A stretch of 43,900 nt of DNA from Candidatus Bacteroides merdigallinarum (GCA_019116285.1 DXBX01000031.1:1-43900), one strand, 5' to 3'; positions 9,019 through 18,096 are shown, numbered from the stretch's first letter. Notes: a model not told the origin generated them from the sequence alone. Numbers and translations are program-made.

Positions 9019-12000
9019 TTAGAGATTAACTACTACGCCAATTGAATAAACCTTGTTCATCGGGTAGTTCTTACCACTTTCAGAGGTATAGCTGTTGCTC
9101 GTGAAGATACCTTCCGGGTCGAACATGTCGGCCAGTTTCGTGAAGGTCAGCAGGTTCTCACCCGAGAAGAACACCTGTACCTTGTTCAGACCCACTTTGT
9201 TGACCCATGCTTTTGGCAGGTCGTAGCTGATGGTCAGGTTCTTCAGGCGGCAGTAGGCTGCATTCTGCAAGTAGCGGTCGCAGGTCTGCGAGGTCTTGTT
9301 GCGGAACCGACCGATGGCACCGGCGGCAGCCGTGTACGGGTTGGGATAGTAGGCACCCGGATTGTCCTCTGTCCAATAGTCTAAGTGTTGCTTGAACACT
9401 GTCACCTGTGCAAACGAGCTGGAACCCCAGAAGTAAACGGAGCCGCTGCCCGGATTCCAATCGCGCTTGCCCACACCTTGGAACATCATGCTCAGCGAAA
9501 GTCCCTTCCAGCTGATAGAACCGTTGAAGGTGTATTGGTAGCGCGGGGTCGTGTTACCGATGATGGTCTGGTCGCCCATATCCGGTTGACCGTTCTCGCC
9601 GTCCAGACGATTGCCGCCTCTGTTGATGGCACCGTCACCGTTCAGGTCCACGTATTTCACGTCACCCGGCTTCCACGGCTGTCCGCTCAGGTAGCTCAGA
9701 TCCAATTTGTTATATTCCTCGGCTTCTTCTGGCGTCTGGATGAGGCCGGAAGCGCGGTAACCCCAGATTTCGCCGACTTTACGTCCTTTATACCATCTGC
9801 CGGCCGGGTCTACTCGGCCATCGTTGAAGTATTCGGTTACTTCGGCTGTTGCGTCGGACAACGAACCGCCTACCGTGTACTGGATGTCTTCGCCAATCTT
9901 ACCGCGATACCCCAAGGTCAATTCCCAACCACGGTTGCGCATGCAGGCATTGTTGGTTTGCGGAACGGCAGCACCGAAGAAGTCGGCCAAGTCTGCCGTG
10001 GGACCTAACATGTCTTTCGTGTCGCGCTGGAAGAAATCGATGGTACCATACAGCGTATTGTTGAAGAAGCTGAAGTCCAAACCGATATTTTTGCTTTCCA
10101 CCTTTTCCCAAGTCACGTTCGGGTCAACCACGCTGGGGGCATAGATAACGCCGTCACGTCCTTCTTGGAAGAACCAGTTACCCAATGTGGTGGAACCCAT
10201 GGTCGAAGCGAATGTATAATAAGCGGCACCGCTTTGGTTACCCAGCAGACCCCATGACAGGCGCAGCTTCAAGTTGGATAACCAGTCGGCGGTCTTCTCC
10301 ATGAAAGCTTCTTGCGTGATGTTCCAACCCAACGATACGGAGGGGAAGAAACCCCAGCGATGGTCTTTGGCGAAGCGGGAAGAACCGTCGTAACGTCCGT
10401 TCACCTCCAGCAGGTAACGGCTCTTGTAGTCATAGTTGATACGTCCGAAGAAACCGCGGGTAGCCCAAGCGTAGCGGGAGTCGCCTACCACGTTGTCACC
10501 GGTGGTCAGGCTCAGGTTGGGGTTGCTCGGAGAAATCAGGTCATCTGCCGAATAAGACAGGTACTTATAGTCGTACTTTTCCTCTTGATAACCGGCCATC
10601 ACCGTGAAGTTGTGGGCTTCGTTCAAGGAGAACGTGTAGTTGGTGTAGAGGTTCACGGACTGGTATTGGTTGGAGGTGTTGTAGCGCGTGTACGAACCGC
10701 CGGGAATAACGCCCAGTTCGCTACGGGAACCTACGTCGTAGGTCACACCGTCGGCACGGGGGATATTCGGAGCAATCAGCGTGGCATCGTAGTCCGTGGT
10801 TCTGTAACGGTACGTATAATCGTAGAAAATGTGCCAGTCTTTCAACGGCGTGATTTCCAGGCCTCCCGTGAGGGTCAGGGCGTTACGTTCCGTATTGGCT
10901 TCCGTACCGCTCTGCAGGTACGGGATCATACTCAGTTCGGTGAAGTTGCCGTTGGGGTCTACCACGCTCAGTGTGGGACGGAAACGGGCCAGGTTGTGGA
11001 AGAAGCCGTAACCCAAGGCGCCGCTACCGAACGGAGAAGTATTGTCGGAGTTCAGGAACTTGGTGTTCACCTTCAGTTTCAGCCACTTGGTCAGTTGGGA
11101 AGTAATACTTGCATTGAAGTTGAAACGCTTGAAGTTCATGTCGGCGTAACGCAGGATGCCGTCTTCCGAATAGAAACCGCCCGAAATGTAGTATTGGGCT
11201 GCTTTGCCGCCACCACTCAAGCTCAGGTTGTGGTTCTGCTTGAAAGCTGCATCTTTGTAGTGCAGATCGAAATAGTCGGTATTACCAACGCCTTTGGCTG
11301 TATTTTCAAAGGCAGCCACCAGGCTCTGTCCCGGTGTCAGGTCAGCCCACGGATCTACGCTACTTGGGTCGCGCATATACTGCTCCAGCAAAGCAATCTT
11401 TTCCGGGCTGTACTGTTCGGTCACGCCGGCGTTGCGGCAGGCTGCATTGAAGTAGTTGGCAAATTCCACGGCGTTGGCCATTTCAGGCAACTTCGTGGGA
11501 GAAGTCCAACCCACGGTGCCTTGGTAGCTGACGCGCATCTTGCCTTCCTCGCCTTTCTTGGTCGTCACCAGGATGACACCATAAGCGGCGCGGGCACCGT
11601 AGATGGAGGCTGCGGAGGCGTCCTTCAGCACGGAGATGCTTTCGATGTCGTTCGGGTTGACGTCGGACAGGTTCATTTCCACACCGTCCACCAATACATA
11701 CGGGGTACCCGAACCGGACAGGTTACCTTGACCACGCAACTGCAAGGTGGCGCTGCTGCCCGGCAGACCACCGCTGTTGTTGGATACTAACAGACCCGGT
11801 ACCAGACCCTGCAGACTCTGGGTGGCATCGGCTACCGGACGGAACTCCAGGTCTTCGCCTTGAACGGTGGATACCGAACCCGTCAGGTTCACTTTCTTCT
11901 GGACAGCGTAGCCCACAACAACCACTTCGTCCAGCATCTCATTGTCTTCGCGCAAGGTGATGTTCAGGATCTTTCCCGGCGTCACTTGCACTTCTTCGGT

Positions 12001-12312
12001 TACATACCCGATGTAGCTGATGACCAACGTGGCTCCTTCCGGCACCTTCAGTGTGAAGTTACCGTCAATGTCCGTGATCGTTCCGTTGCTCGGATTACCT
12101 TTTTCAATAACCGATGCACCGATAACGGTCAATCCTGTAGCGTCGGACACTACACCTTTTGCCTCAATTGTTGTCTGTTGGACAACGTTCACGATGCCGC
12201 TCTCTCCGGTCGTGCTTTCTGCGCTAACCACTTGTGGATAAGCTAACAGAGCAGCCGTTCCCAAGAGCGACATTTGCTTGATAAAGCTTTTGCTAAATAA
12301 ATGCAGATTCAT
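9019..12312 (-). CDS. SusC-like TonB-dependent transporter
   Basis: The product has 1097 residues. An N-terminal signal peptide (about 1-31) leads to a carboxypeptidase-regulatory-like beta-sandwich (about 50-122, with GASVIEKGNPSNGTITDIDGN-type sequence), then the TonB box DEVVVVGYAVQ (about 128-138). The plug domain (DIESISVLKDASAASIYGARA) and a 22-strand-type barrel follow, ending in Leu. It imports oligosaccharides across the outer membrane with energy from TonB. No extended N-terminal STN domain, sigma factor, anti-sigma factor or hybrid two-component gene is adjacent, so local regulation is not evident. It is the first gene of the operon, with susD following. Confidence 0.96.
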   Translation of the reverse strand: MNLHLFSKSFIKQMSLLGTAALLAYPQVVSAESTTGESGIVNVVQQTTIEAKGVVSDATGLTVIGASVIEKGNPSNGTITDIDGNFTLKVPEGATLVISYIGYVTEEVQVTPGKILNITLREDNEMLDEVVVVGYAVQKKVNLTGSVSTVQGEDLEFRPVADATQSLQGLVPGLLVSNNSGGLPGSSATLQLRGQGNLSGSGTPYVLVDGVEMNLSDVNPNDIESISVLKDASAASIYGARAAYGVILVTTKKGEEGKMRVSYQGTVGWTSPTKLPEMANAVEFANYFNAACRNAGVTEQYSPEKIALLEQYMRDPSSVDPWADLTPGQSLVAAFENTAKGVGNTDYFDLHYKDAAFKQNHNLSLSGGGKAAQYYISGGFYSEDGILRYADMNFKRFNFNASITSQLTKWLKLKVNTKFLNSDNTSPFGSGALGYGFFHNLARFRPTLSVVDPNGNFTELSMIPYLQSGTEANTERNALTLTGGLEITPLKDWHIFYDYTYRYRTTDYDATLIAPNIPRADGVTYDVGSRSELGVIPGGSYTRYNTSNQYQSVNLYTNYTFSLNEAHNFTVMAGYQEEKYDYKYLSYSADDLISPSNPNLSLTTGDNVVGDSRYAWATRGFFGRINYDYKSRYLLEVNGRYDGSSRFAKDHRWGFFPSVSLGWNITQEAFMEKTADWLSNLKLRLSWGLLGNQSGAAYYTFASTMGSTTLGNWFFQEGRDGVIYAPSVVDPNVTWEKVESKNIGLDFSFFNNTLYGTIDFFQRDTKDMLGPTADLADFFGAAVPQTNNACMRNRGWELTLGYRGKIGEDIQYTVGGSLSDATAEVTEYFNDGRVDPAGRWYKGRKVGEIWGYRASGLIQTPEEAEEYNKLDLSYLSGQPWKPGDVKYVDLNGDGAINRGGNRLDGENGQPDMGDQTIIGNTTPRYQYTFNGSISWKGLSLSMMFQGVGKRDWNPGSGSVYFWGSSSFAQVTVFKQHLDYWTEDNPGAYYPNPYTAAAGAIGRFRNKTSQTCDRYLQNAAYCRLKNLTISYDLPKAWVNKVGLNKVQVFFSGENLLTFTKLADMFDPEGIFTSNSYTSESGKNYPMNKVYSIGVVVNL

Positions 12313-12364
12313 AAATTTTGGATTTTAAGTACTAAATTTAAGCTCTGATTGAACAATTCTCGCA

Positions 12365-12423
12365 CAAATGTACGAAAAAAACCTAATGGTACAAGGGAAA
12401 GTGAAAAAAAATATTTAGTTTTG
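12365..12423. promoter_or_regulatory. Divergent promoters, susC (-) and hexosaminidase (+)
   Basis: On the minus strand TACATTTG (12365-12372) is a full Bacteroides -7 box, 53 bp before the susC start; a partial -33 (CTTG) lies 19 bp further upstream. On the plus strand TAGTTTTG (12416-12423) is the -7 box for the hexosaminidase gene, 39 bp before its ATG. The two units therefore share a 150-bp control region and may be co-regulated. Confidence 0.65.
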
Positions 12424-12462
12424 CACAAAATAACATTCCAAACAACTAAAATTTTAATTGCT

Positions 12463-14790
12463 ATGACAAAAAATCAACTCAAAACATGGGTCGCCTGCTT
12501 GCTCTCTGCAGGTGTCTTGACCGCATGTGGACCGCGTGACATCCAGTCCGGCGATCTGAACGTAATCCCTTTACCGCAGGAGGTCACTACCACCGCTTCG
12601 GCTGAGCCGTTTGTGGTACGTTCTTCCACGTCTGTCTGCTATCCGGCCGGTAACGAGAAGTTGGAGCGCACGGCTCACTTCCTGGCTTCTTATATAAAAG
12701 AGGTGACGGGCACGGAGGTGAAACTCAGTACAGAGGCCGGCGACAAAAACTGCATCGTATTGGGCCTGGATCCCTCCATCCCGCAAAAGGAAGGGTATGT
12801 GCTGGAGATTACGTCCGACCGTGTGACGCTGAACGGTCAGACGGAGGCAGGTGTGTTCTATGGCGTGCAGACCATCCACAAAGCACTTCCCATTACAAAG
12901 GGCGAGGCTTTGGGCTCTTTACCCGCCGGCATTGTAAAGGATTTCCCGCAGTATGGATATCGCGGCTTCATGATTGATGTAGGCCGTCATTTCTTCTCGG
13001 TGGATTACCTGAAGGAGCTGATTGATGTGATGGCGTTGCATAATGTCAATGTCTTCCACTGGCACTTGACGGAAGACCAGGGCTGGCGCATCGAAATCAA
13101 GAAGTATCCCAAGCTGACGGAAATCGGTTCCGTGCGCAAGGAGACCATCACGGCTCCCGGCTCCGGCAAGTTTGACGGTAAGCCTGTCAGCGGTTTCTAT
13201 ACCCAGGAGGAGGCCAAGGAGATTGTAGCCTATGCAGCCGAGCGCTTCATCACGGTCATTCCGGAAATCGACATGCCGGGTCACATGCTGGCAGCGTTGG
13301 CTTCCTATCCCGAGCTGGGATGTACGGGCGGCCCGTATGAGGTGGCTACCAAATTCGGCGTGTTCAGGGAGGTGCTTTGCGGCGGCAATGAGAAGACGCT
13401 GCAATTCGCCAAGGATGTGGTCAACGAGTTGATGGATATCTTCCCCGACGCACCTTATATACATATAGGTGGAGACGAATGTCCGAAAGCTGAATGGAAG
13501 AAGTGTCCGAAGTGTCAGGCCAAGATTCGCGAGCTGGGCTTGCGCGATACGAAGGAACACAGCAAGGAGAACCAGTTGCAGGTGTACTTCATGGGCGAGG
13601 TGGAGAAGGAAATCGCCAAGCGCGGCAAGAAGATGCTGGCTTGGGATGAAATCCTGGAAGGCGATCCCGATCCCAAGACCACGACTGTGGCCGCTTGGAC
13701 GGGTGTTCCCGCAGCTGTCAAGGCTGCCAAACTGGGCCATCAGACCATTGTCTGCCCCATCAGCCACCTGTATTTCAGCAATCCGGGCTACAACCGCCTG
13801 AAGGGCGTGAGCAGCATCGAGCGTGTGTATAACTTCGAGCCGGCTATCCCTGAACTGACCGACGAGGAGAAGCAGAACATCATCGGTGTGCAGGGTTGCA
13901 TCTGGACAGAATGGACGAAGGACAGTGTGAAGATGGAGTGGCAGATGATGCCGCGCATCGCCGCCTTGAGTGAATTGCAGTGGAGCAATCCGGCTCAGAA
14001 GAATCTGGATAACTTCCTGGGACGCCTGCGCCACCAGCTCGACTTGTACAGTCTCTATGGATTCCATTATAAAGAGGATATTGAAGACGTAGTGATTGAA
14101 ACCACACCCATCGGAGAAGGCGGTAAGGCAAACGTCGCTTTGCGGACCTTCGACAATGCGCCTGTCTACTATACGCTGGACGGTTCCGACCCCACGGCTC
14201 AGTCTACGCTCTATACGGAGCCTTTCACCGTGGATGCTACGACTACCATCAAGGCAAAAGCTATCCGCAACGGTCGTGAGACGGGCATTGTGGAATCGAC
14301 TCTGGAGTATAATCTGGCTACGATGCGCCCCATCACGTTGAATTCTGAATCGGCCAAGAGCTATACTTATAAAGGAGCTCCCGTATTGGTGGATGGCCTG
14401 ACGGGTGATGACAACTACCGTTCAGGACGTTATGTCGGTTTCTATGGCAAGGACTTTGATGCGGTGATCGATCTGCAGGAAGAGAAAGAAATTTCGTCCG
14501 TATCCGTAGGTACCTACCTGGTTCCCGGCGACTATATCTTCGGTCTGACGGGATTGGAAGTATATGGCTCTGCTGACGGCAAGAAGTTCCAGAAGATTGC
14601 CTCCAAGTCCATCCCGACACTGGAGAAGGGCAGCAAGAACAATGTCTTGACCCGCGACGAAATCACCTTCGACAAGACCAAGACGCGCTATGTCCGCATC
14701 GTCGGCAAGTGTACGCCGGTGTTGCCCAAGTGGCATCCGGGGGCAGGTAGCAAGACATTCCTGTTCATTGACGAGGTAGCTGTGAAGTAA
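12463..14790 (+). CDS. GH20 beta-N-acetylhexosaminidase lipoprotein
   Basis: The ATG at 12463 is chosen because it lies downstream of the -7 box and starts a lipoprotein signal with lipobox LTAC (Cys22), giving 775 residues. A GH20b-type N-terminal domain is followed by the GH20 TIM barrel (GYRGFMIDVGRHF, then HWHLTEDQGWRIEI). The catalytic Asp-Glu pair sits in HIGGDECPK (Asp338, Glu339). After the barrel come a chitobiase-type C-terminal domain (YYTLDGSDPT) and a discoidin-like carbohydrate-binding domain up to the end. It removes terminal GlcNAc or GalNAc from glycans, probably on the cell surface or in the periplasm. It is transcribed away from the SusC/D pair, which suggests a small amino-sugar or host-glycan locus. 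Confidence 0.94.
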   Translation: MTKNQLKTWVACLLSAGVLTACGPRDIQSGDLNVIPLPQEVTTTASAEPFVVRSSTSVCYPAGNEKLERTAHFLASYIKEVTGTEVKLSTEAGDKNCIVLGLDPSIPQKEGYVLEITSDRVTLNGQTEAGVFYGVQTIHKALPITKGEALGSLPAGIVKDFPQYGYRGFMIDVGRHFFSVDYLKELIDVMALHNVNVFHWHLTEDQGWRIEIKKYPKLTEIGSVRKETITAPGSGKFDGKPVSGFYTQEEAKEIVAYAAERFITVIPEIDMPGHMLAALASYPELGCTGGPYEVATKFGVFREVLCGGNEKTLQFAKDVVNELMDIFPDAPYIHIGGDECPKAEWKKCPKCQAKIRELGLRDTKEHSKENQLQVYFMGEVEKEIAKRGKKMLAWDEILEGDPDPKTTTVAAWTGVPAAVKAAKLGHQTIVCPISHLYFSNPGYNRLKGVSSIERVYNFEPAIPELTDEEKQNIIGVQGCIWTEWTKDSVKMEWQMMPRIAALSELQWSNPAQKNLDNFLGRLRHQLDLYSLYGFHYKEDIEDVVIETTPIGEGGKANVALRTFDNAPVYYTLDGSDPTAQSTLYTEPFTVDATTTIKAKAIRNGRETGIVESTLEYNLATMRPITLNSESAKSYTYKGAPVLVDGLTGDDNYRSGRYVGFYGKDFDAVIDLQEEKEISSVSVGTYLVPGDYIFGLTGLEVYGSADGKKFQKIASKSIPTLEKGSKNNVLTRDEITFDKTKTRYVRIVGKCTPVLPKWHPGAGSKTFLFIDEVAVK

Positions 14791-14813
14791 AGATTCTTCT
14801 GTAGGTATACCCT

Positions 14814-14878
14814 AAAAAGGCGCGGATGACGCGGATTTCACGGAGTTTTTCCGTGGGTTTCCCGTCTTCCGCGCTTTT
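14814..14878. terminator. Imperfect hairpin between convergent genes
   Basis: A-rich sequence, then GCGCGGA ... CACGGA, a short T loop, then TCCGTG ... TCCGCGC and TTTT form a long imperfect stem. It can terminate both the hexosaminidase gene (plus) and the toxin-antitoxin-like cassette (minus). Its GCGGAT-rich arms resemble the inverted repeat at 4374-4491. Confidence 0.65.
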
Positions 14879-14920
14879 CGTTTGTTTCTGTACTAAGAGT
14901 GTTATGGGCGGAGGGATTCG

Positions 14921-15157
14921 TTAATAGGATGAGTGAGCATCAGCGTCTTTTTCCGCTTCCCATTCTATTTCTACTTCTTCTGCCAAATATTCGTCACTTA
15001 GGCAGTGCATGTCGGCTATCCCTTCACTCATGAGTCGATAGGTGTCAGAGTCATAAAAGAATCCCAATGCGTCTTCGTAAGTTAACCCCGTCTTGTCTGC
15101 AAACAAACGGACAATGCGGGCGTATTTCATCTGTAATATGGTCTTATCGGCTTGCAT
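14921..15157 (-). CDS. Small acidic protein, partner in the DUF3990 cassette
   Basis: The product is a 78-residue soluble, acidic protein with no signal peptide. It reads KYARIVRLFADKTG, then DALGFFYDSDTYRLMSEG and DMHCLSD, a pattern I recognise as a small conserved family that accompanies DUF3990 genes in Bacteroidetes and Firmicutes; I am not certain of its Pfam number. It is the last gene of a three-gene minus-strand unit and starts one base after the DUF3990 stop. An antitoxin or regulatory role is inferred only from position. Confidence 0.65.
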   Translation of the reverse strand: MQADKTILQMKYARIVRLFADKTGLTYEDALGFFYDSDTYRLMSEGIADMHCLSDEYLAEEVEIEWEAEKDADAHSSY

Positions 15158-15158
15158 A

Positions 15159-15650
15159 CTATTTTCCTTTCTGTACTACGGTTATCTTTTCAACGTCAGA
15201 GAAATGCAAATGCCGGTTGATTACGTTTTGATTCAAAATGCACAATTGGTGGTTGGGATATTCAAAAGCCAAGCGTCCCAAGGCCTCTTCTTTGGCAATC
15301 AATCCGGCAAAGTACAAATCGATAGTGTTGAACACGCGGTCATTGGCTATGCCACCCTCCACTATGTCATACTTTGTGAGAGCAATCCCCTTACGACATT
15401 TGCTCACATAGTCCAACCATTCTTCATCGTATTGCTCAAATTTCTTCACGTTGAATTCAGACAGCTCATCATCCAATACATAGTGGTTGATATATGCAGT
15501 CTTTCCTCTCAAAAGGAAACGCTGAGCATATTGACAGGCTTGTTCACGCAAGATTGTAAGATAGAATCCTTTGCCAAAATCTAAATGCTCACGCGAATGA
15601 TATATATCCGGTTGGGTGATAATAAACGGGGATGCGTGGTAGAGTTTCAT
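15159..15650 (-). CDS. DUF3990 protein, probable ADP-ribosyltransferase-fold toxin
   Basis: The product has 163 residues and no signal peptide. It starts KLYHASPFIITQPDI and continues to LDFGKGFYLT, the DUF3990 hallmark. The LYH...S and DFGKGFYLT elements fit the NAD-binding His and Tyr positions of the H-Y-[E/Q] class of ADP-ribosyltransferase folds. The end of the protein carries a short beta-rich QLCILNQNVI segment. The ATG overlaps the stop of the upstream gene (ATGA, 15647-15650), so the two are translationally coupled, as is usual for toxin-antitoxin pairs. The toxin role is inference from fold and arrangement; no target is predictable. Confidence 0.72.
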   Translation of the reverse strand: MKLYHASPFIITQPDIYHSREHLDFGKGFYLTILREQACQYAQRFLLRGKTAYINHYVLDDELSEFNVKKFEQYDEEWLDYVSKCRKGIALTKYDIVEGGIANDRVFNTIDLYFAGLIAKEEALGRLAFEYPNHQLCILNQNVINRHLHFSDVEKITVVQKGK

Positions 15651-15862
15651 GCCAAGACTCCTTTCTCTTTCATGTATTGTATCAAATCTTCCACGATATA
15701 TTCTTTACTGAACGTATGCAGAATGTCATAGCCCGGTAAAAGGTATCCGGTCAGAATGCCGGAAGAGCGTAATAACTCATACACTTTGGCAGCACTCATC
15801 TTCAAGGCATCAGCCAAGTTGCCTACGCAGAAAGTAATAAAGTTCAGTTGGTCAAAATTCAT
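15647..15862 (-). CDS. DUF3791-like small protein, candidate antitoxin
   Basis: The 71-residue protein matches the DUF3791 style: an N-terminal helix LNFITFCVGNLADALKMS, a VYELL segment, then YDILHTFSKEYIVEDLIQYM. It is the first gene of the cassette, under a consensus promoter, and its stop overlaps the DUF3990 start by four bases. The promoter-proximal small gene followed by a coupled larger gene is the typical antitoxin-toxin order. The helical N-terminus (SAAKVYELLRSSG) could be DNA-binding, but I cannot show this. Confidence 0.7.
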   Translation of the reverse strand: MNFDQLNFITFCVGNLADALKMSAAKVYELLRSSGILTGYLLPGYDILHTFSKEYIVEDLIQYMKEKGVLA

Positions 15863-15902
15863 ACCAGGCTCTCCTTATGGGATTTATTCAGTTACACATT
15901 GG

Positions 15903-15933
15903 CAAAGTTAGGTATTTATTTCTGATAAGCAAA
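15903..15933 (-). promoter_or_regulatory. Consensus promoter of the DUF3791-DUF3990 unit
   Basis: On the minus strand a -33 TTTG (15930-15933), a 19-bp spacer and a -7 TAACTTTG (15903-15910) match the Bacteroides promoter consensus exactly, 40 bp before the first start codon. On the plus strand TACCTTTG at 15954-15961 is the -7 box of the helicase gene; its ATG is only five bases further on, so that mRNA is nearly leaderless. Confidence 0.8.
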
Positions 15934-15965
15934 TTGTCGCCCGAAGTTTTTCGTACCTTTGCGCC

Positions 15966-17873
15966 ATGAAACAATCCGACAAACCAACCGAAATCTCCAG
16001 CCCCGCGCTGCACCTGCAACGCCAGCAGCTGTTGCTGCGGATGGAGTATGAATACGAGAAGGCAGAGTTCCAACGGCAGACGGAGACCATGGGCGTGGAG
16101 CGCAAGGTGAAGCGCGGCCTATGCTGGTGGCCCGTCACTGTGGGACGCAATTACTACAACTCGCTGAACCAACTGGTATTGGAGGTGACCCGCACCGAAG
16201 ACACGGACATTGAACACGCATTTGAGTTCGGACGGCCCGTGGCTTTCTTCCGCCGCTCGGCGGATGGGAAGATCACCTATTTCCCCTTCCAAGGCACCGT
16301 GAGCTATGCCGACGAGACGCGGATGGTGGTCGTCATGCCCGGTATGAACGCCATCCTCGACGTGCAGGGAGCCGAGGCCGTGGGCGTGCAGCTCTACTTT
16401 GACGAGACCTCCTACCGCACGATGTTCGAGGCCCTGGCCGATGTGCTTCGCGCCAAGGGCAACCGACTGGCCGAGCTGCGCGATATTCTCCTAAGCACAC
16501 AGAAGGCCGGGCAACGGGAATTATACCCCGTCCGCTTTCCCTGGCTGAACCCGACGCAGGAATCGGCGGTCAACAAGGTCTTGTGTGCCCGCGATGTCGC
16601 CATCGTTCACGGCCCTCCCGGCACGGGCAAAACCACCACGCTGGTCGAGGCCATCTATGAGATGCTGCACCGCGAGCCGCAGGTTCTGGTGTGTGCCCAG
16701 AGCAACACCGCCGTGGATTGGATTTCGGAGAAACTGGTGGACCGGGGCGTATCCGTGCTCCGCATCGGCAACCCCTCGCGCGTCAACGACAAGATGCTTA
16801 GCTTTACCTATGAACGCCGCTTCGAGTCGCATCCCGCCTATACCGAATTGTGGGCATTGCGCAAGGAGCTCCGGGCTCTACAAGGACGTGCCCGCAAAGG
16901 AAGCTTTGAAGAGCGGGAAGGAGTGCGCAGCCGCATCTCCCGTCTGCGCGAACGTGCCACGGCCCTGGAAATACAAATCAATGCCGACCTCTTTGACTCG
17001 GCACACGTGATAGCCTCCACCCTTGTCAGCAGCAACCACCGCCTGATGCACGGGCGGCACTTCGGCACGCTCTTCATCGACGAGGCGGCGCAAGCCCTGG
17101 AGGCCGCGTGCTGGATTGCCATCCGCCGGGCGGACCGCGTTGTCCTGGCGGGCGACCACTGCCAGTTGCCGCCTACCATCAAGTGCGTGGATGCCGCCCG
17201 TGGCGGATTGGAGCAGACACTGATGGAGCGGGTGGCAAAGGGCAAGCCCGAAGCGGTCAGCCTCCTGCGCATCCAATATCGCATGCACGAGGACATCATG
17301 CGTTTTCCTTCCCGCTGGTTCTACCACGGACTCCTGGAGGCGGCTCCCGAGGTGCGTCACCGGGGCATCCTCGACCTGGACACGCCCATCGACTGGATAG
17401 ACACCACAGGGCGGGACTTCAAGGAGCAGTTCGTGGGCGAGACCTTCGGCCGCATCAACCGCGACGAGGCCGACCTGCTGCTACAGGAGTTGGAGGCATA
17501 CATCCGGCGCATCGGCGGACAGCGCATATTGGACGAACGCATCGACTTCGGCATCATCTCGCCCTACAAGGCCCAGGTGCAATATCTCCGTGCCCGCATC
17601 CGTGGCAACGCCGCCCTCCGTCCCTACCGCGACCTGATGACGGTCAACACCGTGGACGGCTTCCAAGGTCAGGAGCGCGACGTCATCTTCATCTCCCTGG
17701 TGCGTGCCAACGAGGACGGGCAGATCGGTTTCCTGGGAGACTTGCGCCGCATGAACGTGGCCATCACCCGCGCCCGGATGAAGCTCGTCATCCTGGGCGA
17801 AGCGGAAACCTTGGGACGGCATCCGTTCTACCGCGAATTGCTGACGTACATCCGGACACTGCACGAAGGATGA
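15966..17873 (+). CDS. Superfamily 1 helicase, IGHMBP2/Upf1-like
   Basis: The product is a 635-residue cytoplasmic protein. An N-terminal RNA/DNA-binding beta-barrel-type region (about 40-150) precedes the SF1B core: Walker A GPPGTGKTTT (from residue 216), QSNTAVDWI (motif Ia), the Walker B FIDEAAQ (Asp372-Glu373), GDHCQLPPTIK (motif III), QYRMHEDIM (motif IV), TVDGFQGQERD (motif V) and NVAITRAR (motif VI). All motifs are intact. Related bacterial proteins are putative DNA or RNA helicases of unclear function. The gene is divergent from the DUF3990 cassette. The plus-strand stop lies in GGATGA, which also contains an overlapping ATG that opens only a five-codon frame. Confidence 0.92.
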   Translation: MKQSDKPTEISSPALHLQRQQLLLRMEYEYEKAEFQRQTETMGVERKVKRGLCWWPVTVGRNYYNSLNQLVLEVTRTEDTDIEHAFEFGRPVAFFRRSADGKITYFPFQGTVSYADETRMVVVMPGMNAILDVQGAEAVGVQLYFDETSYRTMFEALADVLRAKGNRLAELRDILLSTQKAGQRELYPVRFPWLNPTQESAVNKVLCARDVAIVHGPPGTGKTTTLVEAIYEMLHREPQVLVCAQSNTAVDWISEKLVDRGVSVLRIGNPSRVNDKMLSFTYERRFESHPAYTELWALRKELRALQGRARKGSFEEREGVRSRISRLRERATALEIQINADLFDSAHVIASTLVSSNHRLMHGRHFGTLFIDEAAQALEAACWIAIRRADRVVLAGDHCQLPPTIKCVDAARGGLEQTLMERVAKGKPEAVSLLRIQYRMHEDIMRFPSRWFYHGLLEAAPEVRHRGILDLDTPIDWIDTTGRDFKEQFVGETFGRINRDEADLLLQELEAYIRRIGGQRILDERIDFGIISPYKAQVQYLRARIRGNAALRPYRDLMTVNTVDGFQGQERDVIFISLVRANEDGQIGFLGDLRRMNVAITRARMKLVILGEAETLGRHPFYRELLTYIRTLHEG

Positions 17874-17916
17874 AAAACAATGGATAAGCATCGGCTAAGA
17901 CCCTATGTATCTGTCC

Positions 17917-18019
17917 ACGGACGTATCGTCCGTACTATGGCGATGTAACAGCCGTACTGTGACGATGTAACACACGTACTGTGAAGGCTTCACACTAATA
18001 CTGTGACAAGATGTGAATG
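17917..18019. repeat. Degenerate 22-bp tandem array after the helicase gene
   Basis: A hairpin ACGGACG-TAT-CGTCCGT (17917-17933) runs into four exact-period 22-bp units starting at 17932, 17954, 17976 and 17998. They share a (G/A)TACT(A/G)TG core. Units 1 and 2 differ at only four positions; units 3 and 4 are more diverged. Several units can fold locally (GGC...GCC, GTG...CAC, GTGAA-GGC-TTCAC). The array lies in the 270-bp gap between the convergent helicase and ilvC genes, so it may affect the 3' ends of either mRNA. No gene is seen in this gap. Confidence 0.7.
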
Positions 18020-18049
18020 CTGGATAGGGTGATGGTGGATGCGTATGAA

Positions 18050-18096
18050 AACAAATTCCCCCGGCCTGCGGATTTTCCGTTCAGGTCGGGGGAAAT
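18050..18096 (-). terminator. Terminator of the ilv operon
   Basis: On the minus strand CCCCCGACCTG and CAGGCCGGGGG pair around an A-rich loop and are followed by ATTTGTTTT. It lies about 50 bp after the ilvC stop. Confidence 0.8.

Noticed and set aside
10312..11790. Long plus-strand open frame of 492 residues over the SusC gene
   Set aside because: It is antisense to a complete SusC; no domain or signal recognised.
17932..18019. Stop-start relay like the czc array
   Set aside because: The 22-bp period is 3n+1. I tried ATG, GTG, TGA and TAA combinations in the units, and none gives a chain from one unit's start to the next unit's stop.
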